From assembly GCA_030592525.1 (NCBI GenBank), contig JAUVIW010000016.1:1-13319 (forward strand): a DNA stretch of 13,319 nucleotides, given 5' to 3'. The DNA is from an archaeon. Lineage in GTDB: Archaea; B1Sed10-29; WALL01. Within the stretch, counting starts at the first letter, position 1, and each line of letters starts with the position of its first letter. Position numbers and translations under genes: made by a program. This document shows positions 1 through 6,792 of this stretch, in pieces. A model generated the notes under the pieces. The model did no database searches, was not told the DNA's origin, and saw nothing but the letters and a program-made list of their open reading frames with translations.

Positions 1-1
1 A

Positions 2-2122
2 CGCAGCCTGCTTGTCACTGCCCGCGTAAGTGGGCCACGTGCGGTCCCTGATTAGCTTGATGTACCAGCGCGACAGGTCATTAAGGACGAACTCCTCTAC
101 CAATTGGAGCGCCTTGTGGCCAAGGAACTTGTCGTTCAATTCGCTCACTTGCTTGGCAACAGAGTTAGTGCGCGAGATTATCCACTCGTCCTCCGGGCGC
201 AAGTCGCGCATTGGCGCCTTGTCGCAATAGAGCGTGAAGAACTTGAACGTGTTCTGCATCACCACGAAGAATTTGCGTGCGTCGTCAACCTTGTCCCACG
301 CGAACTCCATGTCAACCGAGGGGTCGTAGCGCAGCAGGTAGTAGCGCAGCGTGTCGCGCGAATACTTCTCCACAACATCCTCCGGGGACACCTTCTTGTC
401 CGAGCTCTTCGACATCTTGACTCCTTTTTCCATGAGTACCATGGCGTGCTGCATGATGTTGTCCCATGGTATCTTATCGAAAGTTATGAGCCCGCATATC
501 GCGGTCGAGTTCCACCACCCGCGCGTCTGGTCCGGGCCCTCAAGCACGAAGTCAACAGGCCACATGCTCTCAAACTTCTCCTTTTTCTCAGGATAGCCGA
601 GCGAAGCCCATGGTGCGCAGCCCGCATCGAACCACACGTCCAAAACATCGGGCACGCGGTGCATCTTCTTGCCGCACTCACAGTCCACAGTGACCGAATC
701 AATGTAAGGCTTGTGGATGTCGTCCATTTCGACACCAAGCTCCTTGGTGCTCTCGAACACCCGTATCTTGCCACATTCACAAGTCCATATCGGCAGCGGG
801 ATTCCCCAATATCTCTGCCTGCTTATGGGCCAGTCACCCAAACTGTTTAGCCAGTTGTCAAAGCGCTTGCCAGCCCACGCAGGAACCCAGTTGCGCTCGG
901 AATTCTGCTTAAGCAGCTCTTCCTTAATCTCGGTTACCTTGAAGAACCACTGCGGCACTGAAAGGAACAGCAATGGCGACTTGCAGCGCCAGCACATCGG
1001 GTACTCGTGCTTGAAGTCCACTGCCTTGAGCAATAAGCCAAGGTCCTGCAGGTCCTGGATGATAACTTTGTCGGCTTTCTTAGCGAACAGCCCGGTGTAC
1101 TTCCCTGCGGTCTCGTCGAACTTGCCGTCCAAGTGCAATGGTGACAACTGTGCTAAGCCCTGGCGCGAGCCCTCCAAGTAGTCTTCCAGCCCGTGGCCTG
1201 GTGCCGTATGGACCAAGCCGGTGCCGCCATCGAGATTGACATAGCGCTCGCTCATGATGACCTTGCGGTCAACGCCCTCCTGCAAAGGCAGGTTGGGCAA
1301 AGCGGCTTCGTAGCGCCACCCCTCCATTTCCTTGCCCTTGATTGTTTTGATTACCTTGTAGCCGGCCTCGAACAGTTCCATTACATCGGGAATGAGCCCT
1401 GTGGCGAGCCAAAGCTTGCCACCCATTGTCTCGACAAGGGAGTAGTCATACTTGGGGTGCACCATGACACCTGTGTTGGCGGGAAGCGTCCACGGCGTTG
1501 TGGTCCAAATGGCAAGGAACTCATCCTTGCCAGTGAGCTTGAACTTCACGTAGACAGATGTGTCCTCGCGGTTCTCGTACTCTATCTCGTTGTAAGCGAC
1601 GGCTGTCTGGCAGTGCGGGCAAACGTGCACGGGGTAGCGACCCTTGTAAAGAAGCCCTTTCTCGTGCGCTTTCTTGAAGGTGTGCCATGCACCCTCCATG
1701 TAACTCTTGTTGAGTGTGAGGTAGGGGTGCTCCCAGTCCATCCACACGCCAATGTTGTTGAACTCGTCGTTCATGACACCTATGTGTTGCGTGGCATACT
1801 CCTTGCATTCCTTGATGAACTTGTCGACACCGTGCTTCTCGATGTCGTCCTTGTCCTTGAGGCCGAACTTCTTCTCGACCATGTTCTCGATAGGGAGGCC
1901 GTGGCAGTCATAGCCCGGCTGGCACCACACGTGGTGCCCGGTCATGCGCTTGTAGCGAATGTAGTAGTCCTTCAGCACCTTGTTGAGTGCGGTGCCCATG
2001 TGGATGTGGCTCGTCGCGTAAGGGGGCCCGTCGAGGAAATAGAATTCCTTGCCCTCCTTGGTTATCGCCTTCTCGCGAACGCTGTTTTTCTTCCAGTAGT
2101 CGGTTACTTCCTTCTCATCCAT
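2..2122 (-). CDS. ileS: Isoleucyl-tRNA synthetase (N-terminal ~707 residues, 3' end outside window)
   Basis: Class I aminoacyl-tRNA synthetase charging tRNA-Ile with isoleucine in the cytoplasm. Translating the minus strand from ATG 2122 gives MDEKEVTDYWKKN, then the class I signature region GPPYATSHIHMGTALNK at about residues 32-48 (HMGT form of the HIGH motif), PGYDCHGLPIE, the CP1 editing domain with WTTTPWTLPANTG, several Cys pairs (CPHC, CWRC and two CECG) that could bind zinc, and KMSKS at 404-418. An in-frame TAA lies directly upstream of this ATG, so the start is well fixed. A GGAG sits about 10 bases upstream. The frame stays open to the window edge, and checks at the HMGT and KMSKS motifs show it is continuous. 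Family members are roughly 1000 residues, so about 300 C-terminal residues (anticodon-binding part) are missing. I believe the Thr in HMGT is common in archaeal IleRS. Identification is firm. Confidence 0.97.
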   Translation of the reverse strand, partial: MDEKEVTDYWKKNSVREKAITKEGKEFYFLDGPPYATSHIHMGTALNKVLKDYYIRYKRMTGHHVWCQPGYDCHGLPIENMVEKKFGLKDKDDIEKHGVDKFIKECKEYATQHIGVMNDEFNNIGVWMDWEHPYLTLNKSYMEGAWHTFKKAHEKGLLYKGRYPVHVCPHCQTAVAYNEIEYENREDTSVYVKFKLTGKDEFLAIWTTTPWTLPANTGVMVHPKYDYSLVETMGGKLWLATGLIPDVMELFEAGYKVIKTIKGKEMEGWRYEAALPNLPLQEGVDRKVIMSERYVNLDGGTGLVHTAPGHGLEDYLEGSRQGLAQLSPLHLDGKFDETAGKYTGLFAKKADKVIIQDLQDLGLLLKAVDFKHEYPMCWRCKSPLLFLSVPQWFFKVTEIKEELLKQNSERNWVPAWAGKRFDNWLNSLGDWPISRQRYWGIPLPIWTCECGKIRVFESTKELGVEMDDIHKPYIDSVTVDCECGKKMHRVPDVLDVWFDAGCAPWASLGYPEKKEKFESMWPVDFVLEGPDQTRGWWNSTAICGLITFDKIPWDNIMQHAMVLMEKGVKMSKSSDKKVSPEDVVEKYSRDTLRYYLLRYDPSVDMEFAWDKVDDARKFFVVMQNTFKFFTLYCDKAPMRDLRPEDEWIISRTNSVAKQVSELNDKFLGHKALQLVEEFVLNDLSRWYIKLIRDRTWPTYAGSDKQAA

Positions 2123-2224
2123 GGGTTACACTCTCCAGTGCAAGAACTAAGCGAAATCGATTGGTTAGTGCCTAACAGCGAATTCCCAATGAAAACACCT
2201 TGTAAGCGGAGTTATCGTTGACTA

Positions 2225-2234
2225 GGTATATAAT
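2225..2234 (-). promoter_or_regulatory. TATA box for ileS
   Basis: The minus strand reads AATTATATAC, an archaeal TATA-like element, just past the stop codon of the upstream 142-aa gene. Initiation about 26 bases downstream would give a leader of roughly 80 bases before ATG 2122, unusually long for this window. The leader contains a small inverted repeat, GTTAG-TGC-CTAAC, at 2164-2176. ileS may therefore be transcribed independently of the upstream proS operon. Confidence 0.5.
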
Positions 2235-2236
2235 TG

Positions 2237-2665
2237 TTACTTCTTCTTTTTCTTGGTGTACCCAATGGACAGGCCTTCTTTCGAGAACTCCTGCCCAATG
2301 AGAACAAGCCGCTCTTCCTCAGCCTCGCGCTCGGCAACATTGTAAAGCTCGGGATTGAACGGGTGGCTCACCTTTTCCAAGGCATCAAGAATCTTCTTCT
2401 TGCTGGGCCCGTGCTCGGCAACGAGCTTCTTGCCACCAGTGCCTGTGTTAAGATGGTATACTATGTCGTGGGCAATGCGGGAAACGTGCTCAACCCGCTT
2501 TGCCTCAGAGGGGTAGGCCTTGTGTATCTCGGGCGTCATGAACTTCCCGAACAGGAACATCTTTGCCTCGCGAAACTCCTTGATTTCGCGCTTGGCTCTC
2601 TTGGCATCATCCTTCAGCGTGCCCAGCCGCTTCTTGGGAACCTTGTCAAACCGTTTTCCTGCCAT
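2237..2665 (-). CDS. Uncharacterised basic protein, 142 aa, between proS and ileS
   Basis: I do not recognise the family. The product starts MAGKRFDKVPKKRLG and is rich in Lys, Arg and Glu. A probable helical segment covers about residues 15-40, a middle section holds the phrase YHLNTGTGGKKLVAEHG (about 70-86), and the C-terminus ends in five lysines. There are no membrane segments, signal peptide or obvious catalytic motif. The charge suggests a nucleic-acid or ribosome partner, which is inference only. It starts 22 bases after proS ends and shares its strand, so it is probably transcribed with GNAT-proS. There is no clear Shine-Dalgarno before ATG 2665. Its place between two tRNA synthetase genes is the only functional hint. 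That it is a real gene is likely, given operon position and codon use like its neighbours. Confidence 0.8.
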   Translation of the reverse strand: MAGKRFDKVPKKRLGTLKDDAKRAKREIKEFREAKMFLFGKFMTPEIHKAYPSEAKRVEHVSRIAHDIVYHLNTGTGGKKLVAEHGPSKKKILDALEKVSHPFNPELYNVAEREAEEERLVLIGQEFSKEGLSIGYTKKKKK

Positions 2666-2687
2666 GCTATCTTAATGCAAAAAGCAG

Positions 2688-4100
2688 TTAATAAGCGTTG
2701 CTGAGCAATCCAAGCTCTTTGGCTGGCTTGCCACACTCCACACAATTGCCCTTGGGCTTTTCGCCCACGATGAAGCCGCGGACCTCATAAGAGCCCAACT
2801 TATCCTCCAACGCCTTGCCACAGTCCTCGCAGCACAAAGGCACCTTGGCAACAAAGCCCTTTTTCTCGGCGTCAAGCACCTCGTCAACTGATTGTGCAGC
2901 CACAATGGCTTTGTCCTGGCGGGCCCACGCCTTCTTCCGCATGTCATGCTCAATGGCAAGCATTGTTTCCTCAAGCACTTGGTTTAAGCTGTCAAGCGGG
3001 ACGCTCCTCTTCTCACCAGTGTCCCTGCGAACCAGCATCACGGCATTGTTCTCCATGTCCCTGGGGCCAAGCTCGAGCCTGATGGGGACTCCGCGGAGCT
3101 CCCAGTGGTAGTACTTGTCTCCGGGCGAGCGGTCGCGGCAATCGCATTCAACGCGGTACTCGCCTGACAGCTCTCCGGCGAGCTCGAGAGCCTTTGCCTC
3201 AGGCTCCTTGTTTCCCTTGAACACGATGGGCACGACAACTATCTGCACGGGTGCGAACAGCGGCGGGAGCACGAGGCCCTTGTCATCCCCGTGGGCGCCA
3301 ATCATTCCCGCGAGAATGCGCGAGCTTATTCCGTGGGACGACATGTGGCACAACTGCTGTTTGCCACCCTCGTCCTCGTAATTGACGTCATACATCTTTG
3401 CGAAGCCCTGGCCCAAGTCATGCGTGGTTGCATTCTGCAGCGTCTTGTTGTCGGGCATCACCTGGTCATAGGAATACGTGACATTGGCGCCGGGGAACTT
3501 GTCCCATGACACACGGCGCGAGATTATGTACGGGATGCACAACGCGTCCATGAAGCGGTTGTATGCATCGCGAATCAGCGCCATCTCCTCATCCACCTGC
3601 GCCTGGTCGGCGTGCGCGCAGTGCGCCTCCTTGAAAGTGCTCACCTCGCGGTCCCTGATGAGTGGGCGCGTGTGCTTGGTCTCGTAGCGGAAGATGTTCA
3701 CTGTCTGGAAAATCTTGAGCGGGAGGTCGGCGTGGCTGCGGATCCACAGTGCAAACATGGGGTACATCGCTGTTTCGCTCGTTGGCCTGATTGCGAGTGG
3801 GACTTCGAGCTTTGTGTCGCCGCCCTTCGTGACCCAGTAGACCTCAGGCGAAAAGCCCTCCAAGTGGTCAGCCTCCTTCATGAGCTGGCCCTCGGGAATC
3901 ATGAGCGGAAAAAGCGTTTCCTGGTGGCCTGTGGCCTCCATGAGGTTGCCCAAGTGCGTGAACACGAGCTTGCGCAGCTGGAAGCCGAACGGGCGCCACA
4001 CGAGGGCGCCCTTCATGTTGTACCGGGCATCCACTACCTCAGCCTCCTCAAGCACCTCGTGGTACCATTCAGAGAAATTGCCTTCCTTCTTAATCTCCAT
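2688..4100 (-). CDS. proS: Prolyl-tRNA synthetase, archaeal/eukaryotic type
   Basis: Class II synthetase attaching proline to tRNA-Pro. About 470 residues, the usual length of the type without the bacterial editing insertion. Visible landmarks in order: the N-terminal NFSEWYHEVL; the proline-pocket signature RPTSET; motif 2 with FRYETKHTRPLIRDRE and STFKEAH; motif 3 with HGISSRILAGMIGAHGDDKG; the anticodon-binding domain from PVQIVVVPI; and a C-terminal Cys cluster (CCEDC and CVEC) ending in NAY, as in archaeal ProRS with a zinc-binding tail. The start taken is ATG 4100; a GTG at 4103 is also in frame. The GNAT stop and this ATG share one base (TGATG), indicating translational coupling. No disruption seen. 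Confidence 0.97.
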   Translation of the reverse strand: MEIKKEGNFSEWYHEVLEEAEVVDARYNMKGALVWRPFGFQLRKLVFTHLGNLMEATGHQETLFPLMIPEGQLMKEADHLEGFSPEVYWVTKGGDTKLEVPLAIRPTSETAMYPMFALWIRSHADLPLKIFQTVNIFRYETKHTRPLIRDREVSTFKEAHCAHADQAQVDEEMALIRDAYNRFMDALCIPYIISRRVSWDKFPGANVTYSYDQVMPDNKTLQNATTHDLGQGFAKMYDVNYEDEGGKQQLCHMSSHGISSRILAGMIGAHGDDKGLVLPPLFAPVQIVVVPIVFKGNKEPEAKALELAGELSGEYRVECDCRDRSPGDKYYHWELRGVPIRLELGPRDMENNAVMLVRRDTGEKRSVPLDSLNQVLEETMLAIEHDMRKKAWARQDKAIVAAQSVDEVLDAEKKGFVAKVPLCCEDCGKALEDKLGSYEVRGFIVGEKPKGNCVECGKPAKELGLLSNAY

Positions 4101-4582
4101 CACAAAAACCTCACTATGCGCACTCCGTCAACAAAAGTGTTTCCACGCTTGTATGCCTTGTGTTGCAAGCCTTCCACTTTAAAGCCGAGCTTCGTATAAA
4201 AAGATAACGCCGCCTTATTGTCCGCAAACACACCCCCATGAGACTCCAAACGTGTGACTCCCTTGGCACGCAGCTCGTCAAACAAGGCGTTCATGAGCAC
4301 CGTGCCAATGCCTTTCCCATGGCAACCTGCATTCACGGCTATCCCAAAGCTAGCGGTGTGTGCATTCTTGTGGGTGCCCAGCTCATAATTGGCCTGGCCA
4401 ACAGCCTTTCCGTTGTACTCGGCAACAAGAAGATTCTCCTTCACCCTCTGTATAAACTCGCATGTGTCCTTGAGAGAGCTGCCATTCCGGACCATATACA
4501 TATTGACTGCTGCCTGGTTAATCATTTCATTAAGAGCTTCAGCATCGTTCAAGCTAGCCTTCCTGACTAGGAAGGCACTCAT
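4100..4582 (-). CDS. GNAT-family N-acetyltransferase, first gene of the proS operon
   Basis: 160-residue acetyl-CoA-dependent acetyltransferase of the GNAT fold; substrate unknown. The acetyl-CoA pyrophosphate-binding loop is visible as CHGKGIGTVLMNAL (about residues 87-100), preceded by the beta-strand SFGIAVNAG, and the C-terminal ADNKAALSFYTKLGFKVEG matches GNAT motif B. An in-frame TAA six codons upstream limits the start to ATG 4582 or later. Little Shine-Dalgarno sequence sits directly before this ATG, whereas a perfect GGAGGT at 4615-4620 serves a different-frame ATG at 4607. The stop overlaps the proS start by one base. Co-transcription with proS could point to acetylation of a translation component, but GNATs are often placed freely, so this is speculation. 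Confidence 0.9.
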   Translation of the reverse strand: MSAFLVRKASLNDAEALNEMINQAAVNMYMVRNGSSLKDTCEFIQRVKENLLVAEYNGKAVGQANYELGTHKNAHTASFGIAVNAGCHGKGIGTVLMNALFDELRAKGVTRLESHGGVFADNKAALSFYTKLGFKVEGLQHKAYKRGNTFVDGVRIVRFL

Positions 4583-4607
4583 CCCTATTAGAAATTAATT
4601 TAGTCAT
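4554..4607 (-). CDS. Possible 17-codon leader ORF overlapping the GNAT start
   Basis: ATG 4607 opens a short frame, MTKLISNRDECLPSQEG, ending at TAG 4554-4556. It overlaps the start of the GNAT gene in another frame. The ATG is preceded by a perfect GGAGGT (4615-4620) at 7-base spacing, far better placed than anything before the GNAT ATG at 4582. Its stop codon directly follows the hairpin at 4557-4576. It may act as a regulatory leader or couple translation into GNAT. It could also be chance, or a sign that one base differs from the true sequence, although the frame closes quickly. Confidence 0.35.
   Translation of the reverse strand: MTKLISNRDECLPSQEG
4557..4576 (-). promoter_or_regulatory. 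Perfect 8-bp hairpin inside the first GNAT codons
   Basis: Arms GCCTTCCT and AGGAAGGC are perfectly complementary around an AGTC loop. The stem begins 3 bases after the GNAT start codon and ends just before the stop codon of the leader ORF. In the mRNA it would lie within a ribosome footprint of the GNAT start, so it could limit GNAT (and coupled proS) translation unless opened by ribosomes on the leader ORF. The structure is seen; the role is inferred. Confidence 0.4.
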
Positions 4608-4691
4608 GTTAGTTACCTCCAATTCATGGCGAGCGCTAGAAAAAAAGTCACGGTTGAGGAATACACTCACCAGCCATACTGGTAATTATGC

Positions 4692-4716
4692 AAAAAAGAG
4701 TATAAAAAACCTTTGT
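4692..4716 (-). terminator. T-tract terminator after the methyltransferase-like gene
   Basis: Directly after the TGA at 4717-4719 the minus strand shows two runs of six T (about 4704-4709 and 4692-4697) without a strong stem. Archaeal RNA polymerase commonly terminates at such U-tracts. A small ACCAG/CTGGT hairpin follows at 4669-4683. Confidence 0.5.
4701..4709 (-). promoter_or_regulatory. Candidate TATA box for the GNAT-proS operon
   Basis: The minus strand reads TTTTTATAC, within the T-rich tract after the previous gene. Initiation near 4678 would give a leader of about 70 bases before the leader ORF. The same bases may serve termination, so the call is uncertain. Confidence 0.35.
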
Positions 4717-5760
4717 TCACAGCGGCTTCTTGCGGAGCTTTGTGACGCGGTGGATGAGCGTGGGCTCAGTCACGGGCTTCGGGATTTTCCCCTCGAGCCT
4801 GTGCGACTCAACAGTGAACTTGCCGCCCGCGAGCTCAAGGATGCGGTATCGCAAGTGGTGGTAGTGCCCGTCCATCTTAAACTCCTTGAACCCGTGCTTC
4901 TCGCGCAAGTCAGGGTGCATTGACACTGGAGAAAAGTGCTCGTGCTCGCGGGTGATGAGCAGCCCACCCGGCGCAAGGAACTTGTGGCAAGTGTCAAGGA
5001 AGTTCCGCACCCCGACGTCAATGGAGCGGTTCAGTTTCTTGTCAGCAAGGTAGATGAGCATCTGGTTCTCACGAATCTTGTCCACCTTCCTGTTGCCCAA
5101 AGCATTCATGAGCTTGAGCCGGAAGTCCATGCCCCCCGCATCGGCGTGGATGACAGTGATGTTCTTCATCTTCAGGCGCTTTGCGTAAGCCGTTGCGGGG
5201 TCACAAACACACTCCTTGTCGTTATCAACAATGACCAAATGGACCATGTCCTTGCGGGGATGATGGTTAAGCGCATCAATCAGGCGCAGGGCATTGTAGC
5301 CGGCACCGACCTCCATCCAGGTCTCGGGCCGAGTGATGGGCGCGCCATCAGTATACGCACCGAGAACACGAAAATCATTCGAGTTGGGCACATCCTTATG
5401 CTGCACCTGAAGGATGCGGTCACAGAACACATCAAGCAGGTTATCATAGCTATTGTGCCCGGACTTGACATTCGCCAAAAAAGAGTCCAGCTTACGCATC
5501 GCCTGGTCATACGCCTCTCCAGAGGGAATGCAGCCGCCATCCTCACATGATATCTTGTGCTGCTCCATGTGGGCTGACCTGCTCTTGATGAACTCGTTCT
5601 CATAGACAACTGTCTTGCCGATGTCAGGCCATGGCTTGCCGCCGCCATGCATGGCTACAACCCTACCCCTGACATCCCTCACATCCAGATGCTGAATGTC
5701 ATCGTTTCCTGTGAAGCGGATAGCAGCCTCAACAAGCCTGCTTAAAGCGGTTTCAGCCAT
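4717..5760 (-). CDS. Class I SAM-dependent methyltransferase-like protein, 347 aa
   Basis: The C-terminal two-thirds carries a Rossmann-type methyltransferase pattern: motif I EVGAGYN (150-156), then VIVDND with an acidic residue about 25 residues on (about 176-181), NITVIHADAGGMDF (about 201-214), and a later strand with APGGLLITREHEHF. This matches class I AdoMet-binding folds; the substrate cannot be read from sequence. The N-terminal ~145 residues are unfamiliar and include SCEDGGC (71-77). The C-terminus is basic (HRVTKLRKKPL), compatible with a nucleic-acid target, which is inference. It lies alone on its strand, with a TATA box 27 bases upstream of ATG 5760 and a T-tract behind it. Methyltransferase fold is likely; catalytic activity is not proven. 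Confidence 0.75.
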   Translation of the reverse strand: MAETALSRLVEAAIRFTGNDDIQHLDVRDVRGRVVAMHGGGKPWPDIGKTVVYENEFIKSRSAHMEQHKISCEDGGCIPSGEAYDQAMRKLDSFLANVKSGHNSYDNLLDVFCDRILQVQHKDVPNSNDFRVLGAYTDGAPITRPETWMEVGAGYNALRLIDALNHHPRKDMVHLVIVDNDKECVCDPATAYAKRLKMKNITVIHADAGGMDFRLKLMNALGNRKVDKIRENQMLIYLADKKLNRSIDVGVRNFLDTCHKFLAPGGLLITREHEHFSPVSMHPDLREKHGFKEFKMDGHYHHLRYRILELAGGKFTVESHRLEGKIPKPVTEPTLIHRVTKLRKKPL

Positions 5761-5783
5761 TGGTTCATATGGGCGCGAGCAAC

Positions 5784-5791
5784 CTTTTAAG
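5784..5791 (-). promoter_or_regulatory. TATA box of the methyltransferase-like gene (leaderless)
   Basis: The minus strand reads CTTAAAAG with its centre about 27 bases upstream of ATG 5760, so transcription should begin at or next to the start codon. Confidence 0.55.
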
Positions 5792-5857
5792 CATATGGGA
5801 GGTTGGCATTAGCAGAAAAGGGCAGGGCACGAGATGCCAAACTCAATATGCGGAAGC

Positions 5858-5887
5858 CAGCTCGTGGCCCCCGACGCTCACGAGCTG
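5858..5887. promoter_or_regulatory. 9-bp inverted repeat between two divergent promoters
   Basis: CAGCTCGTG (5858-5866) and its perfect reverse complement CACGAGCTG (5879-5887) are separated by 12 bases. The half-site centres are 21 bp apart, about two helical turns, fitting a dimeric DNA-binding protein. The site ends about 7 bases upstream of the TATA box of the histone-fold gene, where it could block or help TFB/TBP binding. A transcribed hairpin is the alternative, but it lies upstream of both predicted start sites. Confidence 0.4.
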
Positions 5888-5893
5888 CAAACC

Positions 5894-5903
5894 TTTTTAT
5901 ATT
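5894..5903 (+). promoter_or_regulatory. TATA box and RBS of the coiled-coil histone-fold gene
   Basis: TTTTTATATT lies about 40 bases before ATG 5939. Initiation near 5925 gives a leader of about 14 bases that contains GAGGT (5926-5930), 8 bases before the start codon. Unlike most genes here, this one appears to use a short leader with a Shine-Dalgarno. Confidence 0.6.
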
Positions 5904-5938
5904 CCAACCGATTAATGCTGTGTGAGAGGTAGATTACT

Positions 5939-6331
5939 ATGCCAGAAGAGGAAACCATGGAAACCGCTGTAGCCCAAGAGGCCGAGGAAGAGGTCAACGA
6001 AGAAAAAGAGGGGCTTGCTTTCGCCAATGCCCAGGTCGTCAGAGTGATGAGGAAGAACATCGCCAGCGACAAGATGCTCAAGTCCGAGGTAAAGCGCTGC
6101 ATGAACCGGTTCCTGGAAGACACTTGCGCCGACGTGTCACAGCGCATGAACAAGTACCCTTACGCAATGATTGACCGCAGGATGTTCGAGGAAGCATCCG
6201 AGCCATACCGCACCATGGACAAGGTTGGCGAGGAAAAGAAGCGGATTGTAGCACACTTACAGGCAATCAAAGAGGATTGCAACCGCCTGATTAGGGATGT
6301 AGAGGAAACATTCAAGACCGAAGAAGACTAA
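5939..6331 (+). CDS. Histone-fold protein with acidic N-terminus and C-terminal coiled coil
   Basis: 130 residues in three parts. Residues 1-25 are acidic (many Glu). Residues about 28-91 fit a histone fold: short helix ANAQVVRVMRKNI (29-41), long helix from about 47 to 71 (KSEVKRCMNRFLEDTCADVSQ is its core) and a third helix starting at IDRRMFEEASEPY (78-90). Residues 96-125 show a clean 3-4 hydrophobic spacing (V96, I103, L107, I110, C114, L117, V121), the pattern of a coiled coil of about four heptads. Histone variants with a C-terminal coiled coil have been described in archaea, so DNA binding or bridging is a reasonable inference. The RKT element of canonical histones is not evident in loop 2 (KYPYAM). 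It stands alone on its strand, behind a TATA box and inverted repeat. Transcription-factor-like histone-fold proteins are an alternative. Confidence 0.7.
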   Translation: MPEEETMETAVAQEAEEEVNEEKEGLAFANAQVVRVMRKNIASDKMLKSEVKRCMNRFLEDTCADVSQRMNKYPYAMIDRRMFEEASEPYRTMDKVGEEKKRIVAHLQAIKEDCNRLIRDVEETFKTEED

Positions 6332-6333
6332 GT

Positions 6334-6690
6334 TCACTTCTTCTTGAGAATCTCGGTGATTCTGAGGTTAAAGCTGTCAACCGGATGCGGAACAAACTCT
6401 ATCAGAGCATCAGGAATGCCGTGGATTGCTCCACTCAGGCGATGGGACGGGTCAACGAGCTTGCCTTCCTTGCGAAGATGCTCAAGAGAATGCAGCTTGG
6501 ACTCAATGTTACCCAACGCCTGGGCTGCATCGCCTTTGCCTCCGGGCGTGCCCTGCCCAGCCCCTCTCTGCCACTTTCTGGCTAGCTCGGGCAAGTCACT
6601 GAAATGTTCCTTAACATGCTTAGTAAGTGCTGTGCGCTCGATAACGAACCGCTTTGTGTTAGGATGCTCCTTGGGATGCATTGGTGACAT
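6334..6690 (-). CDS. Uncharacterised protein, 118 aa
   Basis: I do not recognise this protein. It begins MSPMHPKEHPNTKRFVIERTALTKHV and is rich in His and Lys, with a Gly-rich stretch GAGQGTPGGKGDAA (about 44-57), a probable helix NIESKLHSLEHLRKEGKL and a C-terminal LRITEILKKK. No membrane segment or catalytic signature is seen. It converges on the histone-fold gene with only two bases between stop codons. A TATA box 26 bases upstream of ATG 6690 supports this strand. An equally long ORF on the opposite strand has a low-complexity, Ser/Arg/Pro-rich translation and is taken as a shadow. Confidence 0.7.
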   Translation of the reverse strand: MSPMHPKEHPNTKRFVIERTALTKHVKEHFSDLPELARKWQRGAGQGTPGGKGDAAQALGNIESKLHSLEHLRKEGKLVDPSHRLSGAIHGIPDALIEFVPHPVDSFNLRITEILKKK

Positions 6691-6711
6691 AATAAAGTAG
6701 TGACTGAAGGG

Positions 6712-6720
6712 CTTTAAAAT
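6712..6720 (-). promoter_or_regulatory. TATA box of the 118-aa gene (leaderless)
   Basis: The minus strand reads ATTTTAAAG, centred about 26 bases upstream of ATG 6690. No Shine-Dalgarno is seen, consistent with a leaderless mRNA. Confidence 0.55.
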
Positions 6721-6733
6721 AGTAACGGGGGTT

Positions 6734-6769
6734 AAAACAAAAAGTGGGGGAACACCCGGCCCCCCCGGG
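6734..6769 (-). terminator. GC hairpin with T-rich tail after the histone gene
   Basis: On the minus strand, downstream of the histone stop, CCCGG and CCGGG (or alternatively GGGGG and CCCCC) can pair in a very GC-rich stem, followed by a run of five T and then a run of four T. It resembles an intrinsic terminator and would separate the histone from the 118-aa gene. Confidence 0.5.
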
Positions 6770-6792
6770 TTTGTTTTGTTTTTGTGGTAAAT

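Noticed and set aside
1994..2010. Apparently aberrant HIGH motif (HMGT) in IleRS
   Set aside because: Thr in place of the second His is, as far as I recall, usual in archaeal IleRS, and the surrounding signature is intact; not a defect.
1193..2221. 342-codon plus-strand ORF
   Set aside because: It lies antisense to ileS, whose motifs are unmistakable, and its translation is Val/Leu/His-rich without a recognisable domain. It is a shadow frame, as are the plus-strand ORFs at 104-850 and 3612-4199.
6344..6700. 118-codon plus-strand ORF opposite the 118-aa minus-strand gene
   Set aside because: Its translation is Ser/Pro/Cys-rich without clear structure, and the TATA box with leaderless spacing supports the minus-strand gene.
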